Shown: positions 1 to 10,744 of the stretch, piece after piece
Layout of the letters: every line of letters begins with the position of its first letter
Position numbering within the stretch: position 1 is the stretch's first letter
Source of the DNA: Haemonchus contortus
Taxonomy: Eukaryota > Nematoda > Chromadorea > Rhabditida > Trichostrongylidae
Direction: 5' to 3'
NCBI GenBank assembly: GCA_000469685.2
Contig: LS997564.1
Coordinates: 1,154,001-1,218,000, forward strand
Length of the DNA: 64,000 bases
Notes under the pieces: generated by a model
What the model was told of the DNA's origin: nothing
Database searches by the model: none
The model's input: only the letters and a program-made list of their open reading frames with translations
Translations under genes and position numbers: made by a program

Positions 1-779
1 CCAATTACCAAATGCAGTAAACCAGTGAAGGAATTTTCTTCTGGGACAGTGCCACCCACTAGTAGGTGCCAGTCGGGCGTTAAAGGAGAGGAGCGTGGTC
101 CCAAGGGCGCATCACGTCGAAATCCGCATTGTCGTCAAAGGGGTAAACTAGGTCGAGAATCAGCTTGCTCGTCATTGATAAAGAAAAGCGTTGTCAGATG
201 CAGACGCATCGTCTTGGAAAGACGGGGTGAAGTGCTACACGAGGCGAGGTTACCGCTGGCTCAAGTCACATTTTCTTGGGACATGGAAATGGTTAGTTCA
301 AAAAAGACCCACTTCGAGTTGGATCAAGTGTTGTCTGTTTAGAGTCACTTTTTACTCCACAGTCGCCTGTTCTAAATTGTTCCAAGGAGTGAACGTTGAC
401 ATTAGCATTGAACGGTTAACGGTACGATGCTAATATAGGCTTACCAGCTCACTACGTTGCACCTGTGCGTGCTGATAAGCTAGGGCATATAAGCCAAGGC
501 GAGGGCAAGCGGGGTAGTGTAGTAGATAAGAGCACTGATCAAATCTAATTCCGCCAACTTCTCTGACTTCAGTGATTCGCCCTGACCTCAATTCTTTCGA
601 AGTGTATCGGTAAATTCACAGCAATCTTTAACGATTCGTCCTGGAGAAAAAAAGGTCGACTTGGGCATTGTTCGAAATGTTTCAAGTGAATCGGACAAAT
701 GAGAGAAATTTCGAGTTCTGAGCAAGTATCTGCGGCTTTTCAATGTTTGTTCATTTAATTGTTTATTTATTTAATTATT
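1..779. other. No supported gene; relatively GC-rich open stretch at the left edge
   Basis: An open frame of about 105 codons runs on the plus strand from 25 to 342, and a second overlaps it in another frame. I recognise no domain in either, and there is no clear acceptor or donor that would make them exons. The rest is AT-rich and holds the T/A-rich stretch at 735-779, which on the minus strand gives the poly(A) signal of the next gene. Confidence 0.3.
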
Positions 780-1210
780 TTACACCGGCAGGGGTGGAGC
801 TGAGGGACATCAGAAAAAGATGGTAACAGAACATAAACTCATAATAGAACTACAACCAAAAATATCCTTTTGGTGGTGAACATGGGATACCAACAAAATG
901 AACGATGGTGTGGTCTCGACTGAGCCAGAAATTAATGATAAAATGGGTCAAATAGCAGCTCAGGAACAGAAATGTAAGGGTTACCAGTCAACAGTAAGTA
1001 CTTTTACCCGCGTTTTTAAAGGAGGAAGTTGTTAAGGACGACGCTCAGGGGGGGAAGATGAAGGAGGTTCCGAGATCTACGTATTAATTGGCATTTCCTC
1101 GAGTACGAGTCATATCGCCCAGTAAAAAAAAGGTCTAACTCACCAGGTGTTTCGAATGGCTCATCGGAAGTGGTGTAGATGATATGCTTCCTCGGATAGT
1201 CGACATTGTG
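780..1210 (-). CDS. 3' end of an unidentified spliced gene (two exons)
   Basis: Two minus-strand exons fit together in phase. The upstream exon, 1144-1210, has acceptor ATTTCAG and donor G|GTGAGT and encodes 22 residues including the motif YPRKHIIYTTSDEPFETP. The last exon, 780-799, follows acceptor CCCTCAG, adds PPLPV and ends in TAA. A minus-strand AATAAA (767-762) follows the stop by 12 bases, as expected for a nematode 3' end. The intron is 344 bp. Further upstream exons must exist at higher coordinates; one possibility is listed at 1962-2050, but its phase does not join this exon directly. The function is not recognised. The splice evidence is good, the identity unknown. Confidence 0.5.
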
Positions 1211-1961
1211 CTGAAATTATGGGATTAAGCAAGGGCACACCCTTGTGTAACGATTAGATCGAGGCTTTTCAATGCGAAGATTTGATCGAATCGATGATTG
1301 AATCGAAGACTAATTGACTATTCTTTACTTTTTCCGAGACTTTTTTTCTCTAGAAAAATATTAATTTTGCAAAAACTACTTCTTGTTCGCTCTATTATCT
1401 ACAAATTTAGTTTTCGCTAAGGTGTATCAGTCGGTAGTCTGAAGTCTGAACTCCTAGTCTGAAGTCTTTTGACGGTAGAGTTGTGATCAAGGGTAAGCCC
1501 TTACCCGACCTTTATACAGATCCTTAGTATGGCTCGAATACGTATATACGCCTACACAATGCCTATACAATGAGTACAGGAGGCGAACTGATGTTCAGTC
1601 TAGTGATTTTATCGCTCCAAAGGAATCTGGCGCCGATTAAATGAGGGATGAAAGACCTGGGTAATCTAGGCGGATATCAAACAAGGATCATACCCCAGAC
1701 TATGCTGAAAATAATGGGAAAGGGAGCGGGATGTGTTACCATGCTGATCTTAATAATCGAAACAGTGGTTTTAGGGGGTCCCAATCGATGGTCGTTTGCA
1801 TAGTGTATTCATAAACGAAACTTAAAGATCGTTGTGTTTTACAATTACTCTACTCTAATCATTTTAATTTGATAATAATAATAAATTAATGAAGGCATTC
1901 CAAAACAAGGAACTCTGAGCGGCGAATAGAAATGTTCCATTTTTAAAATTCATATTCTTAC

Positions 1962-2050
1962 ATTCATATTTTATCTGGTACACTTTCATATTATCTCCGA
2001 AACCAGTCATCTCCTTCGAAAAGAATTCGCGAATTCGGCGATCGACATAA
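1962..2050 (-). CDS. Candidate internal exon, unidentified
   Basis: The minus-strand frame from about 2050 to 1962 reads a balanced sequence with the motif REFFSKEMTGFGDNMKVYQ and ends at donor T|GTAAGA. The acceptor is not clear. The donor phase (1) does not match the next recognised exon at 1210 (phase 0), so at least one exon would lie between them. It may belong to the same gene as 780-1210. Confidence 0.25.
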
Positions 2051-2599
2051 TTTATTGTTAATAATGGGCTTAAGGGACCCCTTTTTGTTTCCTTTCAAAA
2101 ATACTGTGAAGTGACAATAACTCAAAGCTTATAAAATATGAAAAATTCGAAGATTCGACAGTAAACCGGTTCCCTTCATTGTTCTCTGAACGAACACATC
2201 GTCAAGAATGAAAACTGTCAAAGTTCCACAAAAACATTCTAACGTAGGAGCTTCAAAGAGAGTACAGGGGTCAAATAGTATAAGATAGAATTAGGACAGC
2301 TTGCTTTCAGGGTAGGTACCTAGGGAGCTTGTCACCACCTAATGAATGGGTAGCAGTTTATTTTAACAGAATAGAACCTACATAAAAATAGAATTCTTAT
2401 TGGGCTTAGGTCTGAAAAATTAGTTTGTAACGTCGAGGTCGCCCGGAGAAAATATGAGATCAGCTAGTTCTGATCTCAAGCTTCTCTCTCAAAAATTGCT
2501 ATAAAGCCAGTGATGTCGTGTGGATGCTCTGGGCTACCGACAGTGGAAGTTTTCCCTTCAACCCATTACATAATGATCAATGGCGGCCAGCGTCAACTT

Positions 2600-2996
2600 A
2601 TTCTTTAAAGGCAACCACGGTCAAGGCCTGTCAGTGAAGGAAGCCGTGAATGTAAACATCTGCGATTATTGAGCCGTCTGGTAACAGGATGAAGCTTTCG
2701 GCAAAAATCAATTCCGTTTCTGAAGGCAACCCAGCTCTCAATTTCAATTTTCTCCATTCGGAGATAAGGGGCGGTTGCATGTGCATGTGGTCGAAACAAT
2801 GACTTGCGGTTTCCAGCCGATGTAAATAACATACAAGACAAAGCTTTTCATTCTTCCAGACTAGTTCGATATCTTTTCACCGACTCAGGAGGGAAGTAAA
2901 GCTAGCTTGAACTAGACGAAAATCCAGGCGGGATTCTAACTGCAGAACATTCATGTGCGGTAGCGCGCCACTTGCCATTACACCACCGCCGCCCCA
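2600..2996 (-). mobile_element. tRNA-derived SINE, copy 1
   Basis: Read on the minus strand, this begins with a tRNA-like head (A-box TGGTGTAATGG and a degraded B-box). It continues with a body shared with the copies at 3.96-4.30 and 4.68-4.98 kb, including TTTACATCGGCTGGAAACCG and a tail resembling ACGGGATTGATT. It is the most decayed of the three. The 3' limit is approximate. Confidence 0.65.
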
Positions 2997-3448
2997 ACAA
3001 TCCGATACATTGCCTCTCGCGATCGAATCTCGAGCGATTTCGTTCAGATAACTTTGTTGTTGTGACAGCTCATTTTCCTATCTATCTTTCATATTCACCG
3101 AGCATTTTCGGAAGCGGCAGAAGTAGTCCTCGTTCTTCGTGTTGCCCACTATTCTTCTTTGAGTTCCTCGTTGTTATGAGACTTTCTAAGATGCGGCGAA
3201 ACTCCCTGGTCTACGAATAACGTCATGATACCCGAAGTGAGACGATCGCATTCCTTTCAGATGGTTGGCCATAAGATGTTGATACTTTGATAGGACCATG
3301 TGATCAGTATGATTCATCGAGATAGTTCATATTCATGCTTATGCGCCAAGGCCGGGACTTCTGGGTCCCAAGCCAAGTATAAGGTTTGCGGATCATACTT
3401 TGTGGTCACCCTGCAGACAGAAAGTGAATGCCACCCGTAAAGCTAAGG

Positions 3449-3532
3449 AACTATCACTGGTTACTACCAGTCGACATTTGAGTAACCCGAATTATCGCTG
3501 GTTACTACCAGTCGCTCTTTGAGTAACCCAAC
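3449..3532. repeat. Tandem duplication, two ~41-bp units
   Basis: The unit ATCACTGGTTACTACCAGTC with its following TTTGAGTAACCC occurs twice in direct succession (starts near 3449 and 3491), with a few mismatches. The stretch 3000-3960 around it holds no gene I can support. Confidence 0.7.
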
Positions 3533-3959
3533 TGGCCTTTCTTGTGAAAGGAGAGAAATCACTGCTGAATCATCTGAGGAGCATATTAGATGAGCAAAAC
3601 CGATCAGGAAAGGATGTGAACTGTACGGAACAGACTGATAGAGGAAGTGAAGCTTATCGGACCTGTTTCTCGAGCAATACGAGTGGCACAAGCAACTCCG
3701 TTATCACCCTTCCGGCTTTATGATAGGCATTGGGCGTTGGTTGGCCCGGTCAGATCAATGATTGCTCCACGATAGGACCCATAATTGGTACTATATGCGC
3801 CTGAATACTCTTGAACATCTATACACGTTAATCTACTATATATAACCCGCCAGGTGTGCCAATAGGTCCGACAGTATGGGCGTTTTTTCAGATGTGGTGT
3901 TTGTTTGCTCGAAAATCCATATACAAACAGCAATTTTCTCATACGATATCCATCAGCTC

Positions 3960-4300
3960 AATTATTGAAGCTGAAATATAAGGTCTTTAGATGTTGATCA
4001 GTCCTGTCTAAGGAACACGCTTCGCACTCGACTTCCATTTAGAATCGCAGTGAAACATTCAGAACTGTAAGGGCGTATTGAATGCGCATGTGGCCTATAC
4101 AATGATTTGTGGTAGCATCGATGTAAAAGTCTGTCTCTCATTCTCCCAGACAGATATGGTGCTAATTAAGCGATTCTGAAGAGATGGAATGTCTGGTTGA
4201 TTTGAGCGGATAGCGATCCAAGACTTGAACCCGTGACCATGCGTGTGTGAAGTGCGCCTTTTGCCACTACACCACTGTAGCCCCTTTTCACAGCATAATT
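3960..4300 (-). mobile_element. tRNA-derived SINE, copy 2
   Basis: On the minus strand the head reads GGGGCTACAGTGGTGTAGTG, followed by a B-box-like GGTCACGGGTTCAAG. This is the internal Pol III promoter layout of a tRNA. The body matches the copies on either side, including the TCTGGGAGAATGAGAG and GCACTCGAC type blocks. The 3' limit is approximate. Confidence 0.75.
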
Positions 4301-4679
4301 TGAGCGAATGGCTTTTTAATATGAGATAGGAATTGATAAATGGTATGTATTTGAGTAACAGAACAGAACGTAAATCTGACAGTCGCTAGTCGATGGTATT
4401 GGAAAGGTTCTTAGCATTTTTGTTATACTGTATGTATATAGACAGTGTTCCTTCCCGCCGAAAAGGACGTCTTCGCATAATTTGTTACTTCTACAGAGTA
4501 CTGCCTTTACTTACTTTTAGTATAGTTCCACAAACTATGGACAATGACCATTTAGCCCAATTACAACTCATCAATTACAGTACCATCAAGGAAGCTTTAA
4601 CAAGATCGAATGACGACCATCGCACTGTTTCCTATTAACCCAGCTGAGTTGTTATATTATTATTATAACTTCTCGAAGG

Positions 4680-4985
4680 GCGGAGGTGGTGTAGTGGCAA
4701 GTGGCACACTATATCACACGCACGGTCAGGGGTTCGAATCCCGGATCGATGCCCGCCTAGGCCAACCAAGCCTTCCATCCCTCCGGGGTCGGTGAATTGG
4801 TACCAGACTCGTCTGGGAGGATAAAAGCACTGACTTGTACATCGGCTGGCCACCGCAAGTTATTGTATATACCACATACGCACTCATCACGTCACTACGA
4901 TTCTGAATGGAAGTCGAGTGCGGGGGCGCATCCCTCAAACGGGATTGATTAACGTCAAGAACTTTATCCTTTATCCTTAACTTCT
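4680..4985 (+). mobile_element. tRNA-derived SINE, copy 3 (best preserved)
   Basis: The plus strand shows a clear A-box (GGTGGTGTAGTGGC) and a perfect B-box core (GGTTCGAATCC at 4731-4741). A SINE body containing ACTTGTACATCGGCTGGCC follows, and the element ends in TTTATCCTTTATCCTT. The head lacks complete tRNA folding, so this is a SINE and not a functional tRNA gene. Three copies within 2.4 kb suggest a local insertion hot spot. Confidence 0.8.
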
Positions 4986-5429
4986 CGAATGCCTGTCACC
5001 TGCGACTGTTTTCCTTCCTTAAGCTGATAGTGCTGGCGGTGACGGAGGGGCTGCTGGCCCGGATGAGTTCAACAGGACGTTTCTTTGACTAAATATTGAG
5101 AATTCTGCAAAGCAGCCGGTTTAAAAAAAACACTTCGGGACAATGATATGCTCCCAATTCTCAACTGTTTACTCTTGAAGTAAAGCGGAGGCGATGTGCA
5201 TCATTCGGAATTGCAGCAGCGCACTCGGTTAGAAATCCCTCGACAAATATCCCTCTTAAAGGACACACCAACGTTCTTTCCACCAAGAACAGCCTCCCCT
5301 GAATTTGTCGAGGTCGGAAAAACAATTGCATATGCGACGTCGGTTCCCCTGATTCAATTGTTTCATTTAGAAGCTCTCTCCTCTACTCTTTAAGCTACTC
5401 TCAGTCGACATCTCTACCATTACCATTAA

Positions 5430-5573
5430 ATCTGCTGTCGATATTACCGATTTTGCCGTATAATTATTCACTACGATTTTCAGAAAGGAGTGAACAGCAG
5501 CGTGGCTGTCGAATTGAGACTCTTCAATTCCAATTTCTTGCAACAGCAACAGGCGGTCGTCAATCCAATTCAT
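5430..5573 (-). CDS. Candidate exon, strand uncertain
   Basis: On the minus strand an ATG at 5573 opens a frame of about 42 codons (motif MNWIDDRLLLLQEIG) ending near a GTAATA donor. The same DNA read on the plus strand has a perfect acceptor (GATTTTCAG at 5484) followed by 34 codons and a stop. A second minus-strand open segment at about 5660-5800 (motif NRLDSNPPDYSIRGRVNGPP) reads well but ends in TAA. Only one strand can be right, and I cannot choose. Confidence 0.3.
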
Positions 5574-6290
5574 AACTTGTACAAGTAATAATCAGTAATA
5601 TGATTCAGTTGTGACTGTGTTAACTAGAAAGACGTACTTAATATTCTCTTTCTCTTCTTAGATTTCTGAAAATAATTGATCGATCCGTTTAACTATCCAA
5701 GTCGGTGGACCGTTGACTCGTCCCCGTATACTGTAGTCAGGAGGATTGCTGTCGAGACGGTTGCACAAATCAGTTACACCAGCAAAATCAAGTATAGTGG
5801 TGGGTCGACGGCGGATCGTTCAGTTATGTTCAGCATTTTCGAATAGATGATCCTCTACTCTGGGGTACGGTATGGATCTCTGAGGTGCTGTGAAGCTCAA
5901 ATTTCATAGAATCCACCTTCCTCAACATATTTCTAACGATAATCCATCATACCAATTACCTGGGACTCTTTGATACTTTTGCATTTTGATTTTTTTTACA
6001 TCCTACCACTCTGATCTGCATATCCACCACAGTTGTTCCTACCCGCTGGCGAAGATTTGTTCGGCTGAGGAAGTGGCCCCATGGGAAAAAACTGTAGAAA
6101 AAGTTTTGGCGTTTGGTGGTGCACTTTTTCATTCCATTTATGTGTCATTTGTGATTTTGTACGGGGTTTTTGAATGTTTCCATTTTGTCGTTTATTTGAA
6201 TGAACTATTGTTTCTTTGTGAAAAATTGTTTGATTTTGTCGAGCCCCTTTCAAGGCTATTCATGTGGTAGAGTGGGCAGAATTGAAACTC

Positions 6291-6312
6291 CTCCCCCACC
6301 CCCCCCCCCCAT
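6291..6312. repeat. Poly-C tract
   Basis: A nearly pure cytosine run (CCTCCCCCACCCC...), a simple low-complexity tract. Confidence 0.8.
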
Positions 6313-6611
6313 TTATTAAGAAGTACTATTCCCACTGTGGGCAAGGTTTTTGCTGTTATCGAAAGTTTCAAAAGGCTGCTAAGTGACTGACCAGGACTTG
6401 CTGTTACAATGGAACATCGTCTATGGTCTGATATATGAAGAGCATTCAGAACAGTGGTGGAGTGATGTGCCCGTATGGGACTGTCGATGTGGCTCATGTG
6501 GTCAGTGGACGTGATGGAGCTCCATCGGCTTACAGCCTGCTCCCGCTTCACCTGGGCGCTTTTTGCTGACACGATAACTTATTTGCTTGAAGTTCGACCG
6601 ATCAAGCACCC

Positions 6612-6885
6612 ACCAACATTTATAGGGGTCACAGCACCGTACACCACACTGCTCGTTTGCTCCGTGGAAAATTGAGAGAGAGAGGTAGAGAGAATAGGCG
6701 GATGGAGTACTCGACACCCACCCCTCTCCTGTTCCGCTGAAGCAATCTCTTGCTGCCTGTCCTCTCTCAGTCAGGGATGTCCACTCGTGCGAACTGTATT
6801 GGATACGGTACTGATCTTGAACCACTCAATACTACTGCGCTGTGCCGGAAAGCCGAGGCCTCGCCCATCCCCACCGAATGCCTGA
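6612..6885 (+). repeat. Dispersed ~250-bp repeat, copy A
   Basis: The family is recognised by CAGCACCGTACACC, a GAGAGAGAGGTAGAGAGAA run, GGAGTACTCGACAC, CAATCTCTTGCTG and a closing GCCGAGGCC-type block. Copies recur at about 7.1-7.6, 8.0-8.3, 8.8-9.25, 9.25-9.4 and 10.74-10.96 kb. Open frames inside it are shared between copies only because the DNA is repeated. Confidence 0.7.
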
Positions 6886-7133
6886 CACAAGCGCCAACAG
6901 ACAGCTATACCCCCCTGAAACACTTTTCATTCAATTTTTGTTACGAGCGTAGTGAAAAACGGTAGCCTCACAACGCCTTTCCTGCATCTCCTCCGGTTTT
7001 CTCTCTACTAAATTTTGAGCAGGGATCTCCTTGCCATTTTCCTTGAACTACTTCCTGTCTGGCTGAAAAATTAGTAGTACATGCTTCCTCACTCATCCCC
7101 CGAAGCAAACTCTTCCCCTTTACCCTCTCCTAA

Positions 7134-7645
7134 TCATTGAGATCTGCTAGACCTACAGCAGTAACGGATACGGCGCTCATAATGGGTGGGCGCAGTTGAG
7201 GACCTCGGCTCGACGGCCGAGTCCACACTCCATACTACTGGACTTTCTATATTTTTGTCAGAAGAACTTCCAACAGAATACCATTTCAATTGTGGCTCAA
7301 ACAATCCAGCTCTCAAAAGCTTGATCATATGACTGCGCTGCCAGAACATTTCAGCTTGGCTGCCGAGAAAAAATATGCGTCTACAGTCGCTCCGGATCAC
7401 CCCAAAGACAAAAGCAAAGGCCAGGCCATCCAACTCCCGCTTCACGTCGGTGGTTTCAGCTATGAGCTGTATCCAGCCGACGGTCGAAAGCCGTCCAAAC
7501 CAACGCCCACCGACCTTTGTAGGAATCATAGCATCGTACACCGCACTGCTCGTGTACCACGTAAAAATCATTGAGAGAGAGAGGTGAGAGGTGAAGAGAA
7601 TCCGCAGGTGTCGGTGGAGTGCTCGACACCCACCCGCTCTCCGAT
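7134..7645 (+). repeat. Dispersed repeat, copy B, with extra internal block
   Basis: This copy carries the GGCTCGACGGCCGAGTCCAC block, then a ~178-bp block (7247-7423) that reappears almost unchanged at 9068-9246, then the GTACACCGCACTGCTCGTG and GAGAGAGAGGTGAGAGG blocks of the family. It directly abuts the telomere-like array that starts at 7640. Confidence 0.7.
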
Positions 7646-7805
7646 AAGGCCCAAACCCAGGCTGAAGCCTAAGCCTAGAACGAAGCCTGAGCCTAAGACG
7701 AAGCCGAAGCTTAAGCCTAAGCTGAGGCCTAAGCTGAAGCCTAAGAGGAAGCCGAATCCTAAGACGAAGCCAAAGCCTAAATTAAAGCCTAAGCCTGAGT
7801 CGGTA
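7640..7805 (+). repeat. Interstitial telomere-like array, GCCTAA orientation
   Basis: This is a degenerate array of 6-base units GCCTAA/GCCTGA/GCCGAA/GCTGAA. GCCTAA is the complement of TTAGGC, the nematode telomere repeat. The frame reading K-P-K-P-K-L runs through it only because the period is six bases, so I do not call it a protein. Exact TTAGGC units are mixed with one- and two-base variants, as in old interstitial telomeric sequence. Confidence 0.75.
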
Positions 7806-7984
7806 TCAAACGCTTGCTACATCTCGAGCTCGACGGTGCTTTCAGAACTTTTGAGGTCCCAGCCCCCCAAAGTTAAGATGCGAAACCTTGCCCTCCAACC
7901 ACTTCGGCTAACCAAAAAGGTCCGCATCAAACTGCCCTTCGACTCATAGGTGCCTGTCATCGGCCGTCTCAGCTGAAACCCACC

Positions 7985-8285
7985 GAACTTTGTACAAGGT
8001 ACAGCACCGTACACCGCACTGCTCGTGTGCTCCGTGCCAATCGCTGAGAGAGAGGTAAAGAGAACCGGTGCACATGGAGTACTCGACACGACCGCTCTCC
8101 TGTTTCCCTGAGGCAATCTCTTACTGTCTATCTTCTCTCATTCAGTAATCTTTACCAGTACGAACAGTGACTGATACGATGCTGATCTTGACCACCTGCA
8201 ATTGAGGGGCTCGGCTCGACGGCCGAGTCCACACTCCATATTACCGGACTCAGCCGGAGAGCCTAGGCCCCGCCCACCTCAGGGG
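7985..8285 (+). repeat. Dispersed repeat, copy C
   Basis: This contains all the family blocks: AGCACCGTACACCGCACTGC, GAGAGAGAGGTAAAGAGAAC, GAGTACTCGACACGACCGC, GCAATCTCTTACTGTC, GGCTCGACGGCCGAGTCCAC and GAGAGCCTAGGCC. It is nearly identical to copy D over its first ~260 bp. Confidence 0.75.
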
Positions 8286-8294
8286 TAGGAAAGA

Positions 8295-8545
8295 CGAGGC
8301 TTTGATTTAGGCTTAGGCCTCAGCTTGGGCTTAAGCTTCGGCTCCGTCTTAGGCTTCGGCTACGTCCTAGGCTTAGGCTTCCTCTTGGGCTTCTGCTTAG
8401 GCTTCGGCTTGGTCTTAGGCTTAGGCTTCGGCTTCGTCTTAGGCTTAGGCTTCCCCTTGGCCTTCAGCTTATGCTTAGCTTCGCCTTCGTCCTGGGCTTA
8501 GGCTTCCTCTAGGTTTTAGCTTCTTCTTAGGCTTCCGGTCTGGGT
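8295..8545 (-). repeat. Interstitial telomere-like array, TTAGGC orientation
   Basis: About 250 bp of degenerate TTAGGC units (CTTAGGCTTAGGCTTCGGCTT and variants) in the opposite orientation to the array at 7640-7805. With copy C between them, the two arrays form an inverted pair. GTAGGC, TTCGGC and TTGGGC variants dominate over perfect units, so the array is old or diverging. Confidence 0.8.
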
Positions 8546-8696
8546 TTAGACCTCATCGGAGATGTGATGACGGTGTCTTCATCAACGCAAGTGTCGTATT
8601 TTGCGCCGTTTCCTCACAGTCAATCTTTCTCGGGGAGTGCACAGAAAAATGCACTGCGACGCGGATGGCAAACTCGATGTGCTTGCAATCCTGGCT

Positions 8697-8790
8697 CCGG
8701 CCGAGGCTTAGGCTTAAGCTTCAACTTAGGCTTAGGCTTCTGCTTAAGCTTAGGCTTCAGCTTAGGCCTCTGCCTCTGAAAGATGTCTCT
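8697..8790 (-). repeat. Interstitial telomere-like array, third short block
   Basis: Degenerate TTAGGC units (GAGGCTTAGGCTTAAGCTTC and similar) in the same orientation as the 8295-8545 block. Unrelated sequence separates the two blocks, and copy D of the dispersed repeat follows. Confidence 0.7.
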
Positions 8791-8804
8791 GCCAATACCC
8801 CTGG

Positions 8805-9246
8805 AATTTTGTACAAGGTACAGCACCGTACACCGCACTGCTCCTGTGCTCCGTGCCAATCGCTGAGAGAGAGGTAAAGAGAACCGGTGCACATGGAGTA
8901 CTCGACACGACCGCTCTCCTGTTTCCCTGAGGCAATCTCTTACTGTCTATCTTCTCTCATTCAGTAATCTTTACTAGTACGAACAGTGACTGATACGATG
9001 CTGATCTTGACCACCTGCAATTGAGGGGCTCGGCTCGACGGCCGAGTCCACACTCCATATTACTGGACTTTCTATATTTTTGTCAGAAGAACTTCCAACA
9101 GAATACCATTTCAATTGTGGCTCAAACAATCCAGCTCTCAAAAGCTTGACCATATGACTGCGCTGCCAGAACATTTCAGCTTGGCTGCCGAGAAAAAATA
9201 TGCGTCTACAGTCGCTCCGGATCACCCCAAAGACAAAAGCAAAGGC
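8805..9246 (+). repeat. Dispersed repeat, copy D, with the same extra block as copy B
   Basis: The first part is almost the same as copy C. From 9068 to 9246 it carries the block CTTTCTATATTTTTGTCAGA through CAAAGACAAAAGCAAAGGC found in copy B (7247-7423), with only about one difference that I could see. This near-identity implies a recent local duplication or gene conversion. Confidence 0.75.
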
Positions 9247-9410
9247 AATCTCTTACAACCTGTCCTCTCTCACTCAATGAATTCTACTCGTAAGAACCGT
9301 AACGGGTACGGTACTGCTCTTGACCCATTGCAATTGAAGGGCTCGGCTCGACGGCCGAGTCCACACTCCATATTACTGGACTCAGCCGGAGAGCCTAGGC
9401 CCCGCCCACC
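9247..9410 (+). repeat. Dispersed repeat, partial copy E
   Basis: This starts inside the family at the CAATCTCTTACAACCTG block and runs through GGCTCGACGGCCGAGTCCAC to GAGAGCCTAGGCCCCGCCCAC. It is fused directly to the end of copy D, so the two share a recombined junction. Confidence 0.65.
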
Positions 9411-10413
9411 CTTCGGGCATAAGGGAAAAAAAGTTGAAGTGGCCATCTTGCCCTTCTGCCACGATCGTGTTGTGCCTGTCTCACAGGCTAGGCTCATTTT
9501 CTTGAACGAAATTCTCCGGTTTATAATTTTCTTATTTCTATTTTTTCCCACCTGAAAACGCCTATAACCTCCACTATAAGCGGCAGTGGATTCGCGCCAA
9601 TCACTGTGACTTCCCACCGAAAATCAGAATCTTCCCCTCCACAGCGATGGGTGCAGCGCTCGGAACCCGGACGGTGTGCCGCCGCTTGATAGCCGGACGG
9701 CGACCGCGACACGCTGTCCGGCTATCAACCGCCACACCCATATACTCCCTTACCCAGACTTATTTCCATCGGTTTCGTGGACGAGCCGTACCGTATCAGT
9801 GAATGTTCGCCGCCGTTGCAGGGCGACATTCGATGATCTACCCAATGACCGTGAACGTCCAATTATCTTCCCCCACATTGCCTTCACGAACACAGCCTAA
9901 TGTTCTGTAAAATCTCCTTGTATTACCCAACCCCTTACACTGCCTGCAAATGCCACTGAGTCTTCCCGTCATCCCTAAGGAGCCCGAACAGAGAGGTGGG
10001 ATGCCCACGAAAGATCGATTTATTCAGAAACACGCGAAGGCACAAGATCGAACAAAATCTCACAATCAACCGTTGGGCCGATCAGCCAGGGCCTAATACC
10101 GTTTTCACATCTTTTTTGTCGAAAACTTCTCCAACATAACAGACTTCTCACTTGCTACCAGTTTTAGCTTTACTGCCTTTTTCGCCTTTTTTCCTTCTGA
10201 ATTTGGCTATTCCATCGGGACTGTCGAGTTCGGTTTCATCGAGTTAGGCTTGATCACCTATACCGCGGAATTCCTGTTTTTCCTTTGATAGTTAACTTTT
10301 ACCCCTTTTGAGCTTTTTCGACGATTTTTGCTATTCCTTTATCTCCAGCTTATCCAACAAGTTTCAGCTTTACCTCAGATTTGGCTTTTCTATTGGTCAG
10401 CTTTATAGACCCA

Positions 10414-10548
10414 GGCTCCGGCAGGGCCATCGGGTTTAAGATGCTGGGTGAAGCTTGGAGTTTTGCCAGGGTCTGCAGGTATCCGAAGACCGGGGCAGAA
10501 GCCTCAGCTTCACCCAGGACATGGAGCCCGACGACCCTGCGAGAAGCC
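10414..10548. repeat. Imperfect inverted repeat, ~42-bp arms
   Basis: The left arm 10414-10455 (GGCTCCGGCAGGGCCATCGG ... CTGGGTGAAGCT) pairs with the right arm 10506-10548 (AGCTTCACCCAG ... GAGAAGCC) with several mismatches, around a ~50-bp centre. It resembles a small fold-back element. No flanking duplication was identified. Confidence 0.55.
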
Positions 10549-10744
10549 AATCTGCAAGTCGGGTTTTTTGCGGCGGTTAGCGGGAGTTAACTGGAGGTTA
10601 ACCACCCGGGCCAGCAACCTGCAGGGCTGTGCTGGATGCTACAGTGTTGACGCATGGGTTCACCAAGCCTCTTCTGAGCTTCTTGAATTTTCGTATCGTA
10701 GAGTGTACGGTTTGAATAGAGGGAATATATCGGTAGGAGAGAAC

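Noticed and set aside
4680..4760. A tRNA gene on the plus strand
   Set aside because: The A- and B-boxes are present but there is no acceptor stem or anticodon arm, and related copies with a common body occur nearby. It is a SINE head.
7584..7949. 121-codon frame reading K-P-K-P-K-L repeats
   Set aside because: It is a hexamer array of degenerate GCCTAA. Any frame through a 6-base period gives a two-residue repeat. The same happens on the other strand at 8620-8892.
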